A stretch of 64,000 bases of DNA from the NCBI GenBank assembly GCA_025738555.1, contig JAOVFP010000001.1, forward strand, positions 5,270,001-5,334,000. Reading direction: 5' to 3'. Source of the DNA: Cyathus striatus. Its lineage: Eukaryota; Basidiomycota; Agaricomycetes; Agaricales; Nidulariaceae. The notes beneath the pieces are model-generated. The model made no database searches, was not told the origin of the DNA, and saw only the letters and a program-made list of their open reading frames with translations. Below are positions 35,801-48,436 of the stretch, piece by piece. Both the position numbers and the translations under genes were made by a program. Numbering within the stretch: position 1 is the first letter of the stretch; each line of letters opens with the position of its first letter.

Positions 35801-35925
35801 ATATATTCACCCGAGTTCGTATAGCTATGTTTGTATTTTTTTGAGTCGCGTTTAACGCCCTCCGGGGCTTGCTCTATGTTTTTATTTTCTATGTAACAAG
35901 TGAGTGTGCACTTTATTGACAACAT
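32838..35925 (-). CDS. 20-exon mini-exon gene, all introns phase 1; LRR-like C-terminus
   Basis: Exons, 5' to 3': 35811-35925, 35619-35762, 35533-35565, 35262-35480, 35135-35200, 34982-35080, 34855-34929, 34733-34798, 34627-34686, 34494-34565, 34391-34441, 34259-34333, 34140-34205, 34010-34087, 33858-33944, 33721-33792, 33591-33665, 33477-33521, 33349-33417 and 32838-33295. The total is 2025 nt, 674 aa. Every internal exon is a multiple of three (33-219 nt), every one of the 19 introns (46-69 nt) falls after the first codon base, and the frame stays open throughout. The mini-exon part is Ser/Pro/Asp/Glu-rich and disordered (for example SSSPDIFSRLPPPGD, SPFNGSESLHSE). The 152-codon last exon has leucine-rich-repeat-like periodicity (GDTLEIIDVALAD, VTSLKIRS, VTNLILYC). 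No signal peptide is seen. The start (MLSIKCTLTCYIE) is the first in-frame ATG; upstream exons cannot be excluded. Function unknown. Confidence 0.75.
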
Positions 35926-38900
35926 GCAGGGAGAAGTCGTACCTTTGTCAAACAGTCGGCGTAGTATATGTCGTTAGTAGAAACAGAGTTGTTTAATATA
36001 AAGTCGAGTACGATCATATTCGTTCCGCTACTTAATGGCAAAGAACTTATATCCTACTCCGAACATGAATACAATGCATAAGGCTGCTAGGTGACTACGG
36101 CGTCCTTATAACGAATGAACGTAAACTGTTGTAGGAGATGATGGTCGTCAAATGGTCGTCGTGCACCGGCAAATGTCAAATATATATTGATTTCATCATC
36201 AGCAGTAGCGGTAAGCATTATGCATGGGCGCTTATCCTTGAAAACAACAATAACTCACAGCTAACTCAGTAACATTTGGCGTCGGTAAATCATCGGTAAC
36301 CATGTTGGAGTGGCAATTAGTAGTAATGGTAGTCGTCCCTGTAGAGTGTCTTGAACGCATGTCACTGAAAATGAGGCGAAACACATATACTTCATTCTGA
36401 AGCGTTGTGGTAGTGTGGTTGGGCAAACAAGAGTCATATGCAACAAAATGAACAACAAAGAGGTCTTTTTATGACCAAATGGTAAGTAACTAGGAATAGG
36501 ACACTATAATGGTCGCCGGAACCTGGATTGATGAGCGACGAGTCGAGTAGTCGACCAGAGAGGCTAGGACATTCGAGGGGATGTGGGAGGTTGTAGACAG
36601 CCACAGTTCCATTTGTAATCTGTTCTTTCGACTTGTCCGCCTCCACAGTCGTGAAGATCTGAGGCAGAAAGCCAGGGAGTTCAAGATGTTTTCGGGAGTC
36701 GTTGCTATATCACCAATGCATTCTGAGAGCCTGAGCTAGGTCGGGAACATGGAGTAACCAATGGCTAACCTTGCGCTATAATTGACCTACTTTTCTCTTG
36801 AGTGTAAAAACTTCCCATCGTAATAACGATCCCTGATCTCTGAACCATTGAATGTGCTGCAGTTGACCATTACGTATAGCACCCGAACACCAGCAACCAA
36901 TAAAGTACAAGGATGGACTTCAGTGAACTTGCCTTGCATACATCTTCAGCTTTGGAACATGTAGAACTGAAATATCTAAAGTCTGCTCCATTCTTTGAAT
37001 AGTCAGTTGGCTTTGCGTCGCCTCAGCCGCGGTCAAAATCCGAGAGAGGTTGTCAGATGGCGCACGACTTGGTGTCTTGTCCCGCCCACACCCACACATA
37101 CCCTCGACATCATTCCGTACGATCCAATACGCGAGGAAAAATCCCCGTAGTGCTACTAAGAACCATCACCACCACACCCTCTGTGCTCCCAATCTGCTAC
37201 CAACAATCTGTTTAGTTGCAGATCGACTACCATCAACTGTTGAGGTGTTCGGCGATCACATCAACTCGTCTATGGTAATTGGTAAAAGAGAGAGGTGGAT
37301 TATATACCGATGTAGATGGAATTGTCGAAGTTCGTGGCGGGATCATAGCCAAGTGTTGTTCTTTGAGACGCGTTGAATCGAGTTCTATTCCCCAGTGTTA
37401 ACAACAGCCTTGCGCACACTTTCGACCTTTGCACCTTCTGAATGTTGACCGCTGATACGCGTATCCACCAGTTGAAGCTATTTTGACTCGTAATTCATAA
37501 ACAACTCCTTCCTTCGCTCGAATGATCGCCATGGGATGATCATGCCACATCTGTGGAATACCGCGTGCTTTGATGCGTGACCAGCTATGTCTCAGGCCAA
37601 TCTCTTGACCAAAAAGCCACCAACGACTCTACACCTTCATCAGTACTAGGCGTCAACGGCTGTCTGCGTCCGCAAGTAAGGCTAAGATCGGAACTTCAGA
37701 CGTTGTACCTCCCGAATCTGCATGTTCCAGGTGAAACTACCTTGGCACGTGCATGTCCTATAGACAACGCCTTCAGTTGTTCAGATGGCCAGCTGATGCC
37801 AACATAGAATGTATCGTGTCACATTCCATTGCACACCGCGAGGATTAGGCTGCGAGGTGGGGTGCTTGTGCACCCGAATCTTCGGCGATCCTTCGACGAC
37901 TACGCCTTCAGCTGTCGCTATCGCATCATCACGAGAATATACTGTGCGAGGGCTGTTATTAGCACTGCGGAGGGGGTATGGTCCTGGAGTGAAGTGGGGA
38001 GTGCAAAGTGCAGGTGACGAGTTTCATTGTTTCATTCAATCACTGCGAGATCGCAGTCGGATTGGAATGGACTGAGCTGCGCTGGAGCCAAGTTCTTTCT
38101 GCTTCAGTTTCTGTTCAACGCGCAAAGGGCGGGGCCCGTGATCCTTTGACACTTGTGTACTCAACTGTATCCCTCCCATTCTCTTCGACTCGCCTGTCTC
38201 CCGCAAGTGGCATAAGCAACTAACTGTCGTCCCATTGGCCTATTACTGTCCATCACAGATGATCGCATCGTTAGAGCGGGATGTTGGCTGATGTTCTCTG
38301 ATGTTGGTGTTTCATTTCGGTCACCAGATCGCAGTTGGTTGCCGGCAAAAAACAAAAGTTTACTTTGCACGATTCTGTTGAACGGTATATCCATTGTATG
38401 TTAATATGTTAATTGGGGTCAGATAGAACAAGGGCCAAGGCAAGAGCCTCTTCTTGAAGTCTCTGATCGTGAATGAAGGATGATCATGTACCGCCATCAT
38501 GTGTGGCGCAGTAATCAAAGCCGTGCCCCCTTTCTCTATCCCTTTCAGCATATACTATCTAAACCAATACCCACTTCACCGTTCACCGAATCTTAATATC
38601 CATCGAGAGTATCACTTGTTGGATCTGCTCAGCGGCATCGACCGAGAAAGCAGTGGTTACTGGACGAGACATATTTTTATCCTTAAGGCCTACTGGAAGT
38701 GGAGTAGATGGGATTGTATCACAGCGCGCGCATCTCGGCGCATCTATCCCAAATCATAGTGTAGTTGCAACTTGCACCATGACTTGATAACCCATCGCTA
38801 GTCCTTTATTGAGCGCTGGATGGCCACGTCGAACCGTAGTTTCGGTCCCATTTGTTTTTAGTTGATGGTCAGGTATACAAGTATAGGCCTTTTAGTGAGT

Positions 38901-39540
38901 TCAATGATACATCTTCAACCCATGGAAGGCAGTAATTGTAGCAATCTCGTTCGCCATCAGTCATTGTATAATGTGCGAGATGATACATATTCATCGACAA
39001 CGTTGGAACGTGTTGGATATGAAAGGAAAAAGCGCGATGGGAGGTTCATATCCGAGCGAGTCAGTGCCAGTGTGGATAGCTAAATAGCATTGTACTTGGT
39101 TTGATGTCGATGTTGCGCCTGGTAAGCATCGTCTCGTGCCCATGGGCCCCGTCGGTCGTGCTTGCGTGTCTGTTGTTTTCGATGCATCGTCAATGGCGCT
39201 CCTTCACTCCGTCGCGCGATATCGCCTTTTCATATACACCCAACACATTCTGACTTTGTCGAGGTTCATTTCCGAGCAAGACAGTGCCACTAGTCCAACC
39301 ATCTCTCATCTGCGATCCACAGAGCACCTGGTTAGTGCATCATACTGCACATAGCTGATCTTGCTCAGCGCCAGCTATATCGTATACTATGCGACGTACG
39401 GCCAAGGGCAACGTTCTTCGTCCCCCCACCCCACCGGCGCCTTCAATTTCTCATCGACAAATTTCACACTCCGAGCTCCCTGGGCCCTGGGCTACGCGGA
39501 CCTTCGAAACTAACCAGCGCAGGATGGTCCATCTCGAATC
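35926..39540. other. Gene-poor stretch with decayed frames
   Basis: No gene can be supported. On the minus strand 36490-36700 a protein-like tract (LPGFLPQIFTTVEADK, then LPHPLECPSLSG) overlaps other frames and could be a gene relic. A 31-bp direct repeat (GAGGTTCATATCCGAGCGAG... and GAGGTTCATTTCCGAGCAAG...) lies at 39041-39071 and 39261-39291. The rest is a mixture of short frames on both strands without domain character. Confidence 0.4.
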
Positions 39541-41215
39541 ATTGCACAGATACGTCGTTAGTCCTAACTTTGCTGCTACCCATCGTCCTAAGGCAAAGAT
39601 CCTATCCAACGTTAACAACCCCTCGCGGCATCAGATGGAGCGGGATAGGTGGGTCAGTACAAGCAGTCACAGCACAACTTGACTATCCATCCAATGCATT
39701 ATTTATCATCGCAGGATAGTCGCGCCAGTTACGTCGTGTACTACCCGACGTATGGTCAAGGTCACCGTTCTTCGTCCCCCCACCGGCACCTTCAACCACT
39801 CGTACGTACCCAAGCCGGGCATGGTTCATGTAGCTACCAACACCACCCATATCGTCACGATAGTCAGCGAACTTGTCTCGCGCAAAGCAGTCCTTCGAAG
39901 TGTCGGGGGGTGTCGTTGAGACGTCAGGCAACGTGTGGAGGTACTCGCACTCCCAACCATAGGGACAGCACCCGCGGGCAAAAAAGATGCAGCAGTACTT
40001 CATGCCTTTCATATTGGCTCTTGTGAGCCCCGAGTCGCGCCTTATGTTGCATCGAGTTTGGGTTTTGGTTTTGGTGCAATGGTTCCGCAATCAGCACATA
40101 TTCCTCTAGTCAGAACATAAGTTCATCGTCCTGGGGCAAAGATCCTATCCAACGTTAACAACCCCTTGCGGCATTAGATGGAGCGGGGTGGGGCTGGCCA
40201 GTACAAACCCACTCGCGCACAACTTGGCTACTCATCCGATTCATTGTTTATCGCAGGATAGTCGAGCTCGATCCATCGCTAGTCCTAGTTTTGCTGCTAC
40301 CTGCCGTCCTGGGGCAAAGATCCTATCCAACGTTGGATGGAGCGGGGTGGGGTGGACCAGTATAAACCCAGTCGCATCCATTATTTATCATCGCAGGACA
40401 ATTAGTCCAAACTTTGCTGCTACCCATCGTCCTAGGGCAAAGATCCTATCCAACCTCGCGATTTTGGACGGAGTGGGGTAGGAAGGTGGAGAAGTATATA
40501 CCCAGTCGCAACTTGCGATGGAGCGGGGTAGGTGAGACAAGTATAGGCCCAATCGTAACTTGCGGTGCCCTCTGGTCCTCGCAGAATGGTCGACCTCGAA
40601 CCATCCCATCGAGCCGTAACTTCACCCGTCGCTCGAGGCAAAGATCCTATCCAACGTCAACAACCCCTTTCGCGGCATTAGATAAAACGGGGCAGGTGGG
40701 CCAGTATATACCCAATCGCAGCACAACGTCAATTGGCTATCCATCCCATCCATTGCTTATCATCGCAGAATAGTCGAGCTCGACCCATCGCCAGTTCCAA
40801 CTTTGCTGCTATCCATCGTCCTGCGGTGAACATTCTATCCAACCACCCCCTTCGCGATTTTAGACGGAGAGGGGTAGGTAAGTCGCAGCTTGCGATGGAG
40901 CGGGGTAGGCCCAACCGTAGTGTAGATGTAACTTGCGGTGCCTTCTAGTCTTCGCAGAATAGTCGACCTCGAACCATCGCATCGAGCCCCCCTTCTATTC
41001 TCCCCACCGCTCAGGGCAAGGATACAATCCGTGACTTCAGTTGGCGCGGTATGAGTAAGTAGTTGCAACTTGCAATGCTCATCTAGTCCATCGTGTCTTC
41101 GTTTATGTTATGTACTCCCACTGTTTCCGCATTTACCCTAGCTCGCATGTCAGAAGATGCCGCGGTACGACGGTGCGATGCTTTTAGATGGAGCGGGGTA
41201 GGGTACGTGCAAGTA
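39540..41215. repeat. Second degenerate tandem array (~120-200 bp units)
   Basis: A unit with the order TTTGCTGCTACCCATCGTCCT, GGCAAAGATCCTATCCAACG, ATGGAGCGGGGTAGG and CATCGCAGGATAGTCGAGCTC recurs. The CAAAGATCCTATCCAACG anchor lies near 39594, 40138, 40315, 40438 and 40639, with degenerate copies near 40830 and 41020. The interval 39740-40080 does not fit the unit. Frames that cross the array are repetitive translations, not genes. Confidence 0.65.
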
Positions 41216-42451
41216 TAGATTTCGTTGGAGTATTGAACGCCGGGATGTTTATAGACGTTGTGGTTGAAGGCCGGTTGTCTAGTTTCATGTTGAGTGGTAG
41301 TATACGGCCGGCGGGAGGCGTATGTCATGTTAGGGTAATGCTTGAATCGTGTTATAGTTCTTCAAAGTAGGAGAGGTATTAGAATTAGTTGTAGTTGTCA
41401 ATAGTATGAAATGGTCGACGGTACCTTTTTAAACTAACCCAAGCTTTCATATACCTTTCCTACGAAACACTAGACGGAAACCAGCTGTGGTAGCTGTAGT
41501 AGTGCAAGCTGTGATAGCTCCTCGATAAAGACGATGCATCTACATGCATCTTACATCGCATGATCGTCTTGCGGCTGTTACGATAAGCTATTTCAGCAAT
41601 TGTCACCAAGCGTCTATTAAAGACAGACAGGGGCGACATATCCCTCCCAAGTCACGCTCGCTGCGCCCTTTCTTCAAACTTGAACGTATGAACCGCAGCG
41701 CGTACGACTTTGGTATGATACCGGCCGTGTGCGAGTAGCATTGAATGTGATTGTGTGTCGTGGTATTGTGTGGCGGGTTGGACGGCGCCTCTGTCTTGTT
41801 ACATTGTATAGTTGAATCGCGCGAGGCTTGAGGCAATGCAAGGTGGTCGTCGATCAAGTTGTCCAAGTACATAATTACTCGGAACCTTATGGAGTATCAA
41901 TGTTATGAAGTGTCAATTAAACATGTAATAAACCATACTTACTGTGTTTCGGCTTTGATAGACGTTGATCCTTAACATAGGGTGATGGTGGACTTGTCGA
42001 GTTTCGTAGGAGTAGATGGTTAACAATGGCATCGTTTGGCAAGTATCCTGCCTAGTATAGGCTGTACACATTGCGCACGTACGAGTCTCCTCGCCAACGG
42101 CTACTCAATCAAGGCAACCAAAATAAAGAGACGGCGCCCACAAGCCCTGTCATACAGTTTTAGCGACCAATCAGACTAAGCTGAGAATGACAGGTTGCTG
42201 ATACATGGATTATCGATTTTGGCAAGCTCCGACGTAGAGTGTGCAGGGGAAGTAGAGAGGAGCATAGGTTTATGATCCATCCGAAGTTGGCGGCGGGGAG
42301 GGAAAAGGACGGAGGGAAAGAACGGAGAAGAGAAAAGGGATCAAGCCGAGTCCAGGCAGTGTCTGGTCTAATCACCCCCATCAAAAAAGAGAGTCTCTCA
42401 TTCATACTCATCTCATCTCTACCTCTCTCATTCATTATCCCTCCCTCTCAA
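41216..42451. other. Intergenic, no gene seen
   Basis: This is the 5' flank of the FHA-RING gene. A C/T-rich leader (CTCTCATTC repeats, 42390-42450) precedes its ATG, as is common for fungal transcription starts. Purine-rich runs lie at 42280-42345. Confidence 0.45.
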
Positions 42452-44712
42452 ATGGACAATCAAAGCGAGTCTCCTCCATCGCGAACCACTATTCTTAGTT
42501 CCTTCCTCCGCGGCAGACCACGAAACGCATCAACAAGCCAACCACACGTTCCCACTCTCAACATCGACCAGTCTCACCCTTTCTTCCCTCAACGAGATCT
42601 CTCACCTGTCCCTACACCCGTCTCACCGCGCCACCAGCACAGAAGGAGCATTGTCCTCCCCATCCCTGTCGCTTCATCCACCAGTACCGCCAATAACCCC
42701 CTAGTGCCAACACATCGCCCTACCCCCCCTCGTCCGTGCCCAACACCCAAGGACTGGGATTCACCAACATGCTACGAAGACGCAGATCAGCAGGGACAGT
42801 GGCTCCTCCCCCAACAGCACCCACACAACCCACACCAAACACAGACATCCCACCCAGCCTCCGACAAACCCACAGAATCCGCATCGTGCCACACATCGAC
42901 TCACGGCGCTCCCTGCGCTTCGACCCCATCACCCGCGACCTCTCTCCCCTCGACTCGCCTCTCCGCATCGGACGCTTCACAGACCGCTCAGGACTGGGCA
43001 TCTCATCCGCCCTCCTTGCATCCTCCAACAAAGTCGCTTTTCGATCTAAAGTCGTCTCACGCTCTCATGCCGAAATAAGCGTCTCCCCAGAGGGCAAATT
43101 TTATCTTAAAGACACTAAATCCTCCTCTGGCACTTTTCTTAATCATGTCCGACTGAGCGCGGCGAATCAGGAGAGCAAGAATACTCAGATTAAGGATGGC
43201 GATGTTGTTCAGTTTGGTGTCGATTATCAGGGCGGCGCTGAGGAGATCTATAAGAGTGTCAAGGTGCGCATTGAGATTGGCCGTGAGTGGCAGAGTGGTG
43301 TTAATAAATTCAAGTGAGTTTTTCGTTATTGGCGAGGACTGGACTAATGACTTTTTAACAGCTCGAATGCAATTAAACAACTTAGAGCTATATCAGCTCT
43401 TGCGCCCCCAGGCGAAGGGGGAAAGAAGAAAAAGCAGAAATCGAGTATACCCGATTGCTGTATCTGTACGTGTCTCTCTTTCCTCTCTTTCTTTTTTCTC
43501 TGTCGCTCTCGCGACATGACGACGCACAGCAACTCAAAGCGCCCAATCACCCCCGTGCGCTTCCGAACTGTGGCGCCCTGCCCCTGCCTTCATTCTCCAC
43601 GTCCGAGTTTCACATCGTGCAGTGCTCGGACATTGAGCGTCTTCTCCGGGGCGTGGGATGCATGCCGTGGGTTGATTTTCAACTCTTTTGGTGCACGGTG
43701 GCTTGGGGAAGTGGAGCCCTCTGCCGTGACCGATAATCCAATACGCTGCTACGGCGGGGTTATGGATTCGTTTGCTGTCTTCTATCCCTTCGATGAGAAG
43801 AGAAGAAGAGAAGGAAGGTTATCGCCGAGCACGCTTAGCTATCCTCATGCAGAGGCTGGGAGAAGGGGAAAGGGGGAGACCGACCCCGATATGCCGCCTC
43901 GAGCTGTGTAATTTGCACCGGCGAGAGAAAACGGCGAGCGGGGCCTGTGCTCGCCTTTGCATCTACTTCCTATTCTGCGATCAAAGTGCACGGATATAAC
44001 CGCGAGCTCTCCGTCTCTTCTATGGGGGTGCGAAGGGAGAGCGGAGAGAGTGGTGGATGCTTCCATTACTTTCGTGTGGAAGTTCGTTCGTTGTTTGGCG
44101 GCCTTTTCTCACTCGTCATTCTACCTTCACCTCATTTCCTATTATTTTACTCTACATACTAACACAACCCCAACAGGCCTATTCAGCGTAACAATCCAAC
44201 AAGCACTCTTCGTCGCGCCCTGCAGCCACGCCTTCCACTTCAAATGCATCCGGCCCCTCCTCGAACAACACCACCCAGCATTCAACTGCCCCCTCTGCAG
44301 GACCTACGCCGACCTCAACGCAGACGTTGAGATCGACCAAGAGCTCGAAGATGAGACCTCCGAAGAAGAGTGCGAAGAGGAAAATGGTAAAGGGGGAGAA
44401 ACGGAAGTTGAGGGTGATGGTGTGAGACGGACTGTCCTTCCTGCACGAACTAGTCCCTCCGTGGAGGAGGTTGAAGAGGTGCTTGGGGAGGATGATTTAC
44501 TTTTGGATGTGGATGAGGGGGAGGCGGATGCTGAGTTGGTGCATATTCCTATGCCGGTGCCGATGCGCGTTGAGGAGGAGGATGTGTTGATGTTTGATTC
44601 GGATGAGGGGATGGGGCATCTTGTTCCTCCTGCTTCTGCCATCGTTAGTGAGATGGGTGAAGGGGTGTTGGTCGATGCGGATGCTACTGTTGGTGAGAAG
44701 CGTAAGCGGTGA
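42452..44712 (+). CDS. FHA-RING E3 ubiquitin ligase (Dma1/CHFR-like)
   Basis: Four exons (42452-42735, 42786-43313, 43362-43465, 44177-44712) encode about 483 aa. A Pro/Ser-rich N-terminus precedes an FHA domain: PLRIGRFTDRSG, RSKVVSRSHAEI, FYLKDTKSSSGTFLNHVRLS, IKDGDVVQFG carry the conserved G-R, S-R-x-H and S-S-G-T-F/N phosphothreonine-binding motifs. A RING finger follows: CCIC...CSHAFHFKCI...CPLC, a C3HC4-type pattern. The C-terminal tail is very acidic and ends GEKRKR. Yeast Dma1/2 with this order act in the mitotic checkpoint and septin regulation; a similar role is inferred. The last intron is 711 nt and splits a Cys codon (T|GC) of the first CxxC of the RING; the other introns are about 50 nt. 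The long open frame starting at 42239 fuses exon 1 to the wrong frame. Confidence 0.92.
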
Positions 44713-46763
44713 ACTCACGCTGGAATCCGTTTTTTTTTCTTCTCTCTTTTCTGTTTCTGTGACCTGTGATATAGCATACTTACCCTTTATGTTAATTTCT
44801 CTCTCTCCTTTTCTCAATTCTGACTGTTCGCGACTAGCTACTATTGTGATATTTGGATATGACGACCTAACGATTTTACATACATACATACGTCTACATG
44901 TTTTACCATTACTTCCTCCCTTCTCTCCGGTTTTTGTTTTTTCATGACCGTAATTGTATTATTGCGTGTGGTTGGATGATGGCTTGTTGAGGGGCAGAAG
45001 TGGAGACAGGACCAGGATCGGACGCCGAGCCACTTGCAACCCGGATTTCAAATTCTCAAATTCCAATTTGCTTGTCGTTAAGGCACTTTAATGCGGGGCA
45101 ATCAGCTGCGTTACAGCGCATCCAGACCTGCCTCACCTCCCCCACTTCTAAATTATCTCTTCCCGTCTAGAATGTTCAGGAACAGACAGCGATAAGATCC
45201 ACCCTATCACAATCCATCTTTATCAACGCCACCGTCATTTCCACTTGACTTCCACCGCAACCCTAACTTCTTCAGGCTTCTTCTGCTCTTTCTCCGTCCT
45301 CATTTTTACCACGGGATGCGTGTAGGGGTCCTGAAAGGCATCACGATCGACAGAATTTGACATAAGACATGGATGTGCTGTTGGGCCGGGTTTCCGCCGG
45401 GTTTTATTCACAGATGCGAGGATAGCAAGGGAAAAGTGTGTCTTGTTATAGATACCAATATTGCACGATATGTCGGAAGATGTACTTGTTCGAACGGTTA
45501 ATACCCGGTTGTCGCTCACGGGTTCAAACTTAAAACTTCAAGGGAGATACCAAAGATAGTTACGTTGGTTACTTGACTTGGACTCTTGTAATTGATAAAG
45601 ACTTGGTGGAGAGACGTTTAATGGCCGGTCGAGCTCACGGTTCATGGGCACAGGGACGTAATTTATCTTGCTGTCATATCGGAGGAGAACATTTTGGGGA
45701 TATCAAAGAGTATAGATTGCAAAATGCAATATCTAATCTATCCTGTATATGGATGTTGTTATCAGAGGCATGTAGACCGCTATTCAACAACGCCATTTAC
45801 AATTCATTTACAGAAGCGTTGAAAGGAGATTAGGAGCTTTAATAATTGATTGATAGTTGACAAAAAAAAAAGGGAGATCCAAAGTGAAGACGCTGAGGTC
45901 CAGGATACCGCGACCACTGGGCAATAACACCTTGAATTATTCTAGGGTACAAGAGTCCATGACCTGTTCAATTGTTTTTTGAGCAGAGAAAGAACAGCAA
46001 CAAAGAAAAGGAATGCACTACGTACCTCGAAGTTTAAAAGCTGAGTGAAATTCCTATGATGGCTATCGACAGAGGTACAAGACCACTGCTCAACAACGTC
46101 CTGTACGAGCCCAAAACAAAAAGAATATAAAACATATAAAAACAATGCTCCATAATAACGATGGTAGAAAAAGCTAACGTGGCGTAGAATTCATTCGTCA
46201 TGGGACATTGAGGCCAATGTATACCACTGAACCATAACGCCCTGAACAGCTCTCGGATGAAAGAGTACAAATCCGGTTGGGTTCACTTGGACAAAGTGTG
46301 GCAATTAATTTTTATAAGCACAATCATTGAAACAGATCCCCAACTAGACTGTAACAATATATTGGGCGCTTGTACGTTGGCTACATAAATGATTTACCTA
46401 CCTGAAACGTGCCACGCTACCCTTTTACACAGGTAGGACACCTTGTGGCGTAATAATCAAGCGATTGTACGTTGATTTCTATACATATTTGAAGTATTTC
46501 CAATTATTCTTCGAGGAAAGGTGCTCCATGTCTAAGGCTCTTCACTTGTCTTGAATGCAACAGGATACACGTACATTTCATTTCCGAAATTTCAGTTAAA
46601 CTCAAAATATTTTACGTTTTTATTAGCCACTACTAACTTCCTGGGGAAGGCAACATTACCGCGCGGCATCAAGGGAACATCGACAACGAGGCGGGGTGAC
46701 ATCGTGTTTATCAACTACAATCATCTTCCACGCACGCAGTCACCCCTCTGCTACAACACTACG
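44713..46763. other. Gene-poor stretch
   Basis: No gene is called. Hydrophobic minus-strand frames at 45942-46270 could be remains of a membrane protein but show no recognisable signature. A Lys/Glu-rich minus-strand frame at 45235-45519 lacks splicing or domain support. T-rich runs at 44725-44830 are the 3' flank of the FHA-RING gene. Confidence 0.4.
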
Positions 46764-48436
46764 ATGGATTCCTCTGAGTTTTCCGCCACAGATTTCTTGT
46801 AAGATCATATTTTATTTCTTTCCTTACCTATATGCTTACTTTAGCTTGCGGTAGCAACATCCCATCTGCGTGTACACAATGCAGCTCCTTGTCCGGAATT
46901 CTTAGCAAATTTTCCTTGCCAGAATTTCCATTCCCTTTCCTCCGTTCAGGATATATTCCGAGTCGTTCTGAACGCTCCGTCATTCGGGGTCGTATCTCTA
47001 CCAGCGAGGCGGCTACCCGTGCCCTCGAAGCCGAACTTTCCAACTTGCAATCGCAGCTCTCATACATTCGTGAATTCACGAAATTTCAAAAATCACTACT
47101 CTCCCCGATTCGTCAGCTTCCCGACGATATTCTAGGCGAGATATTTAGCTGCATATGTGAGTATGGGATTTCCATAGGCGATAAACGGGACAGGATATGG
47201 GATCTGATGCAAGTTTGCTCACGTTGGCGAAACGTGGTGCAGGGTACTCTATCGTTATGGGTCAAGTTCTACACCGATTCGGTGGATAAACCGGGCATCA
47301 CTTCAGCCGCCATTGCTCTGCGTATCAAGTCGTGTCTCGAATTCTCAGGATCGCTGCCACTGTCTGTTTCTCTTCCTTTTTGGAGCCCAAGTGCATTCCC
47401 CTTTCAGGCTGTAGAAGATCTTGCGAACCATTCGGATCGTTGGAGGTCACTTACAATCAGTGCAGGCATTCTCAGAGATTCAAAGATGAGAGAGACCACC
47501 AGTGTAGATGCTTCGATTCAACGACAGGGACTCGGACAGTTGCGAAGGCTTTCCCTTCAAGGAGACGAGTGGTTTTGTAGTCGCTGTCCGTTTGATTACT
47601 TCCGAAATGCTTCTGTGCTCGACGAGGTCGCATTATATTATATCATTCTCACTGAAACTTTGGAATTCCCTCGTTGGAATTACGTGAGGAAACTCACCAT
47701 GTGGTCTTGCAAACTGGGCACCGGAGACGGAATTAGCTGCGCTTTGCGCGCCATGCCGCTCTTGGAAGAGCTGGAGTGGAGAAGAAATATAATGCATCAA
47801 GGTCAGGCTGCACCTCAGCTCGCAACCCTTCCTTCGTTACATACCATCAGCTGGTCATATAATTCAGAGCCCTGGCCTTTGCTCATCGCCCCAGGTCTTA
47901 CCAAAATTCAGATTTGGGATGAAGCTGACCCTCAATCTCTGTTATCCATGGTTGAAAGATCGGGGAGCATTGTTAAAGAGCTAGATTTATCTTCCAACAG
48001 CAATCGAACTGTTCTTCAGATTATGAACCAGCTTTCCCATGTTGAGACTCTTTCTCTAGGTGTAAAGAAAGGGACCGAGCTTCTCCCAAAATTGGCCTGG
48101 AGCTCTAAGAGAATTCAAAGGGGCAGGTCTGAAAGAGAGAAGTTGCTTCCTTCACTGCAGAGTCTGAGCCTATACATTGGTTCGAAGGTCGAAGGTAATA
48201 TTCTTCCACTACTGATGGGTATTGTACGTTCTAGATCAGCATCTTCCAAAGGCGCAAATAAAAATGCCCCAGCTCGTCTATTATCTTTCAGATACGTTGC
48301 ACATGTACATACTGATGGAGACGAAGGATATGAATCGGCTCTCAAAAACCTTGGAGGGGAGTTAGGCGTCGAGATAGATGTATCTGTGACACCAAAGTCA
48401 CCAACGCCCTCCGAAATATTAGGATTATCATCGTAG
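46764..48436 (+). CDS. F-box/LRR protein
   Basis: Two exons (46764-46798, 46855-48436) encode about 538 aa. Exon 1 gives MDSSEFSATDF and a split codon. Exon 2 continues NIPSACTQCSSLSGIL, then SERSVIRGRISTSEAATRALEAELSNL (coiled coil), the F-box SPIRQLPDDILGEIFSCI, CSRWRNVVQGTLSLWVKF, and leucine-rich repeats to the end. The spliced start is chosen because the paralogues at 294-328 and 56704-56738 have the same 35-nt first exon ending in phase 2. A start at the ATG at 46832 would lie inside the intron. Probable SCF substrate adaptor. Same subfamily as the genes at the left edge and 54977 and the pseudogene at 19430. Confidence 0.85.

Noticed and set aside
39389..40120. Overlapping 60-135-aa frames on both strands
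   Set aside because: They run through and beside tandem repeats, and their translations show repeat-derived similarity only.
42239..43078. 279-aa plus-strand frame as one protein
   Set aside because: Its middle is true exon 1 of the FHA-RING gene, but the upstream part and the part after 42735 are out of the gene's frame; splicing at 42736-42785 gives a proper FHA domain.
43516..43911. Open frame inside the RING-splitting intron
   Set aside because: No domain; the flanking RING halves join only if this region is removed.
45942..46270. Hydrophobic minus-strand frames as a DUF6533 gene
   Set aside because: No DUF6533 signature or RDGV motif found; possibly a relic but not supportable.
46832..46854. 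ATG at 46832 as start of the F-box gene
   Set aside because: Paralogues share a 35-nt first exon; the ATG lies in the predicted intron.
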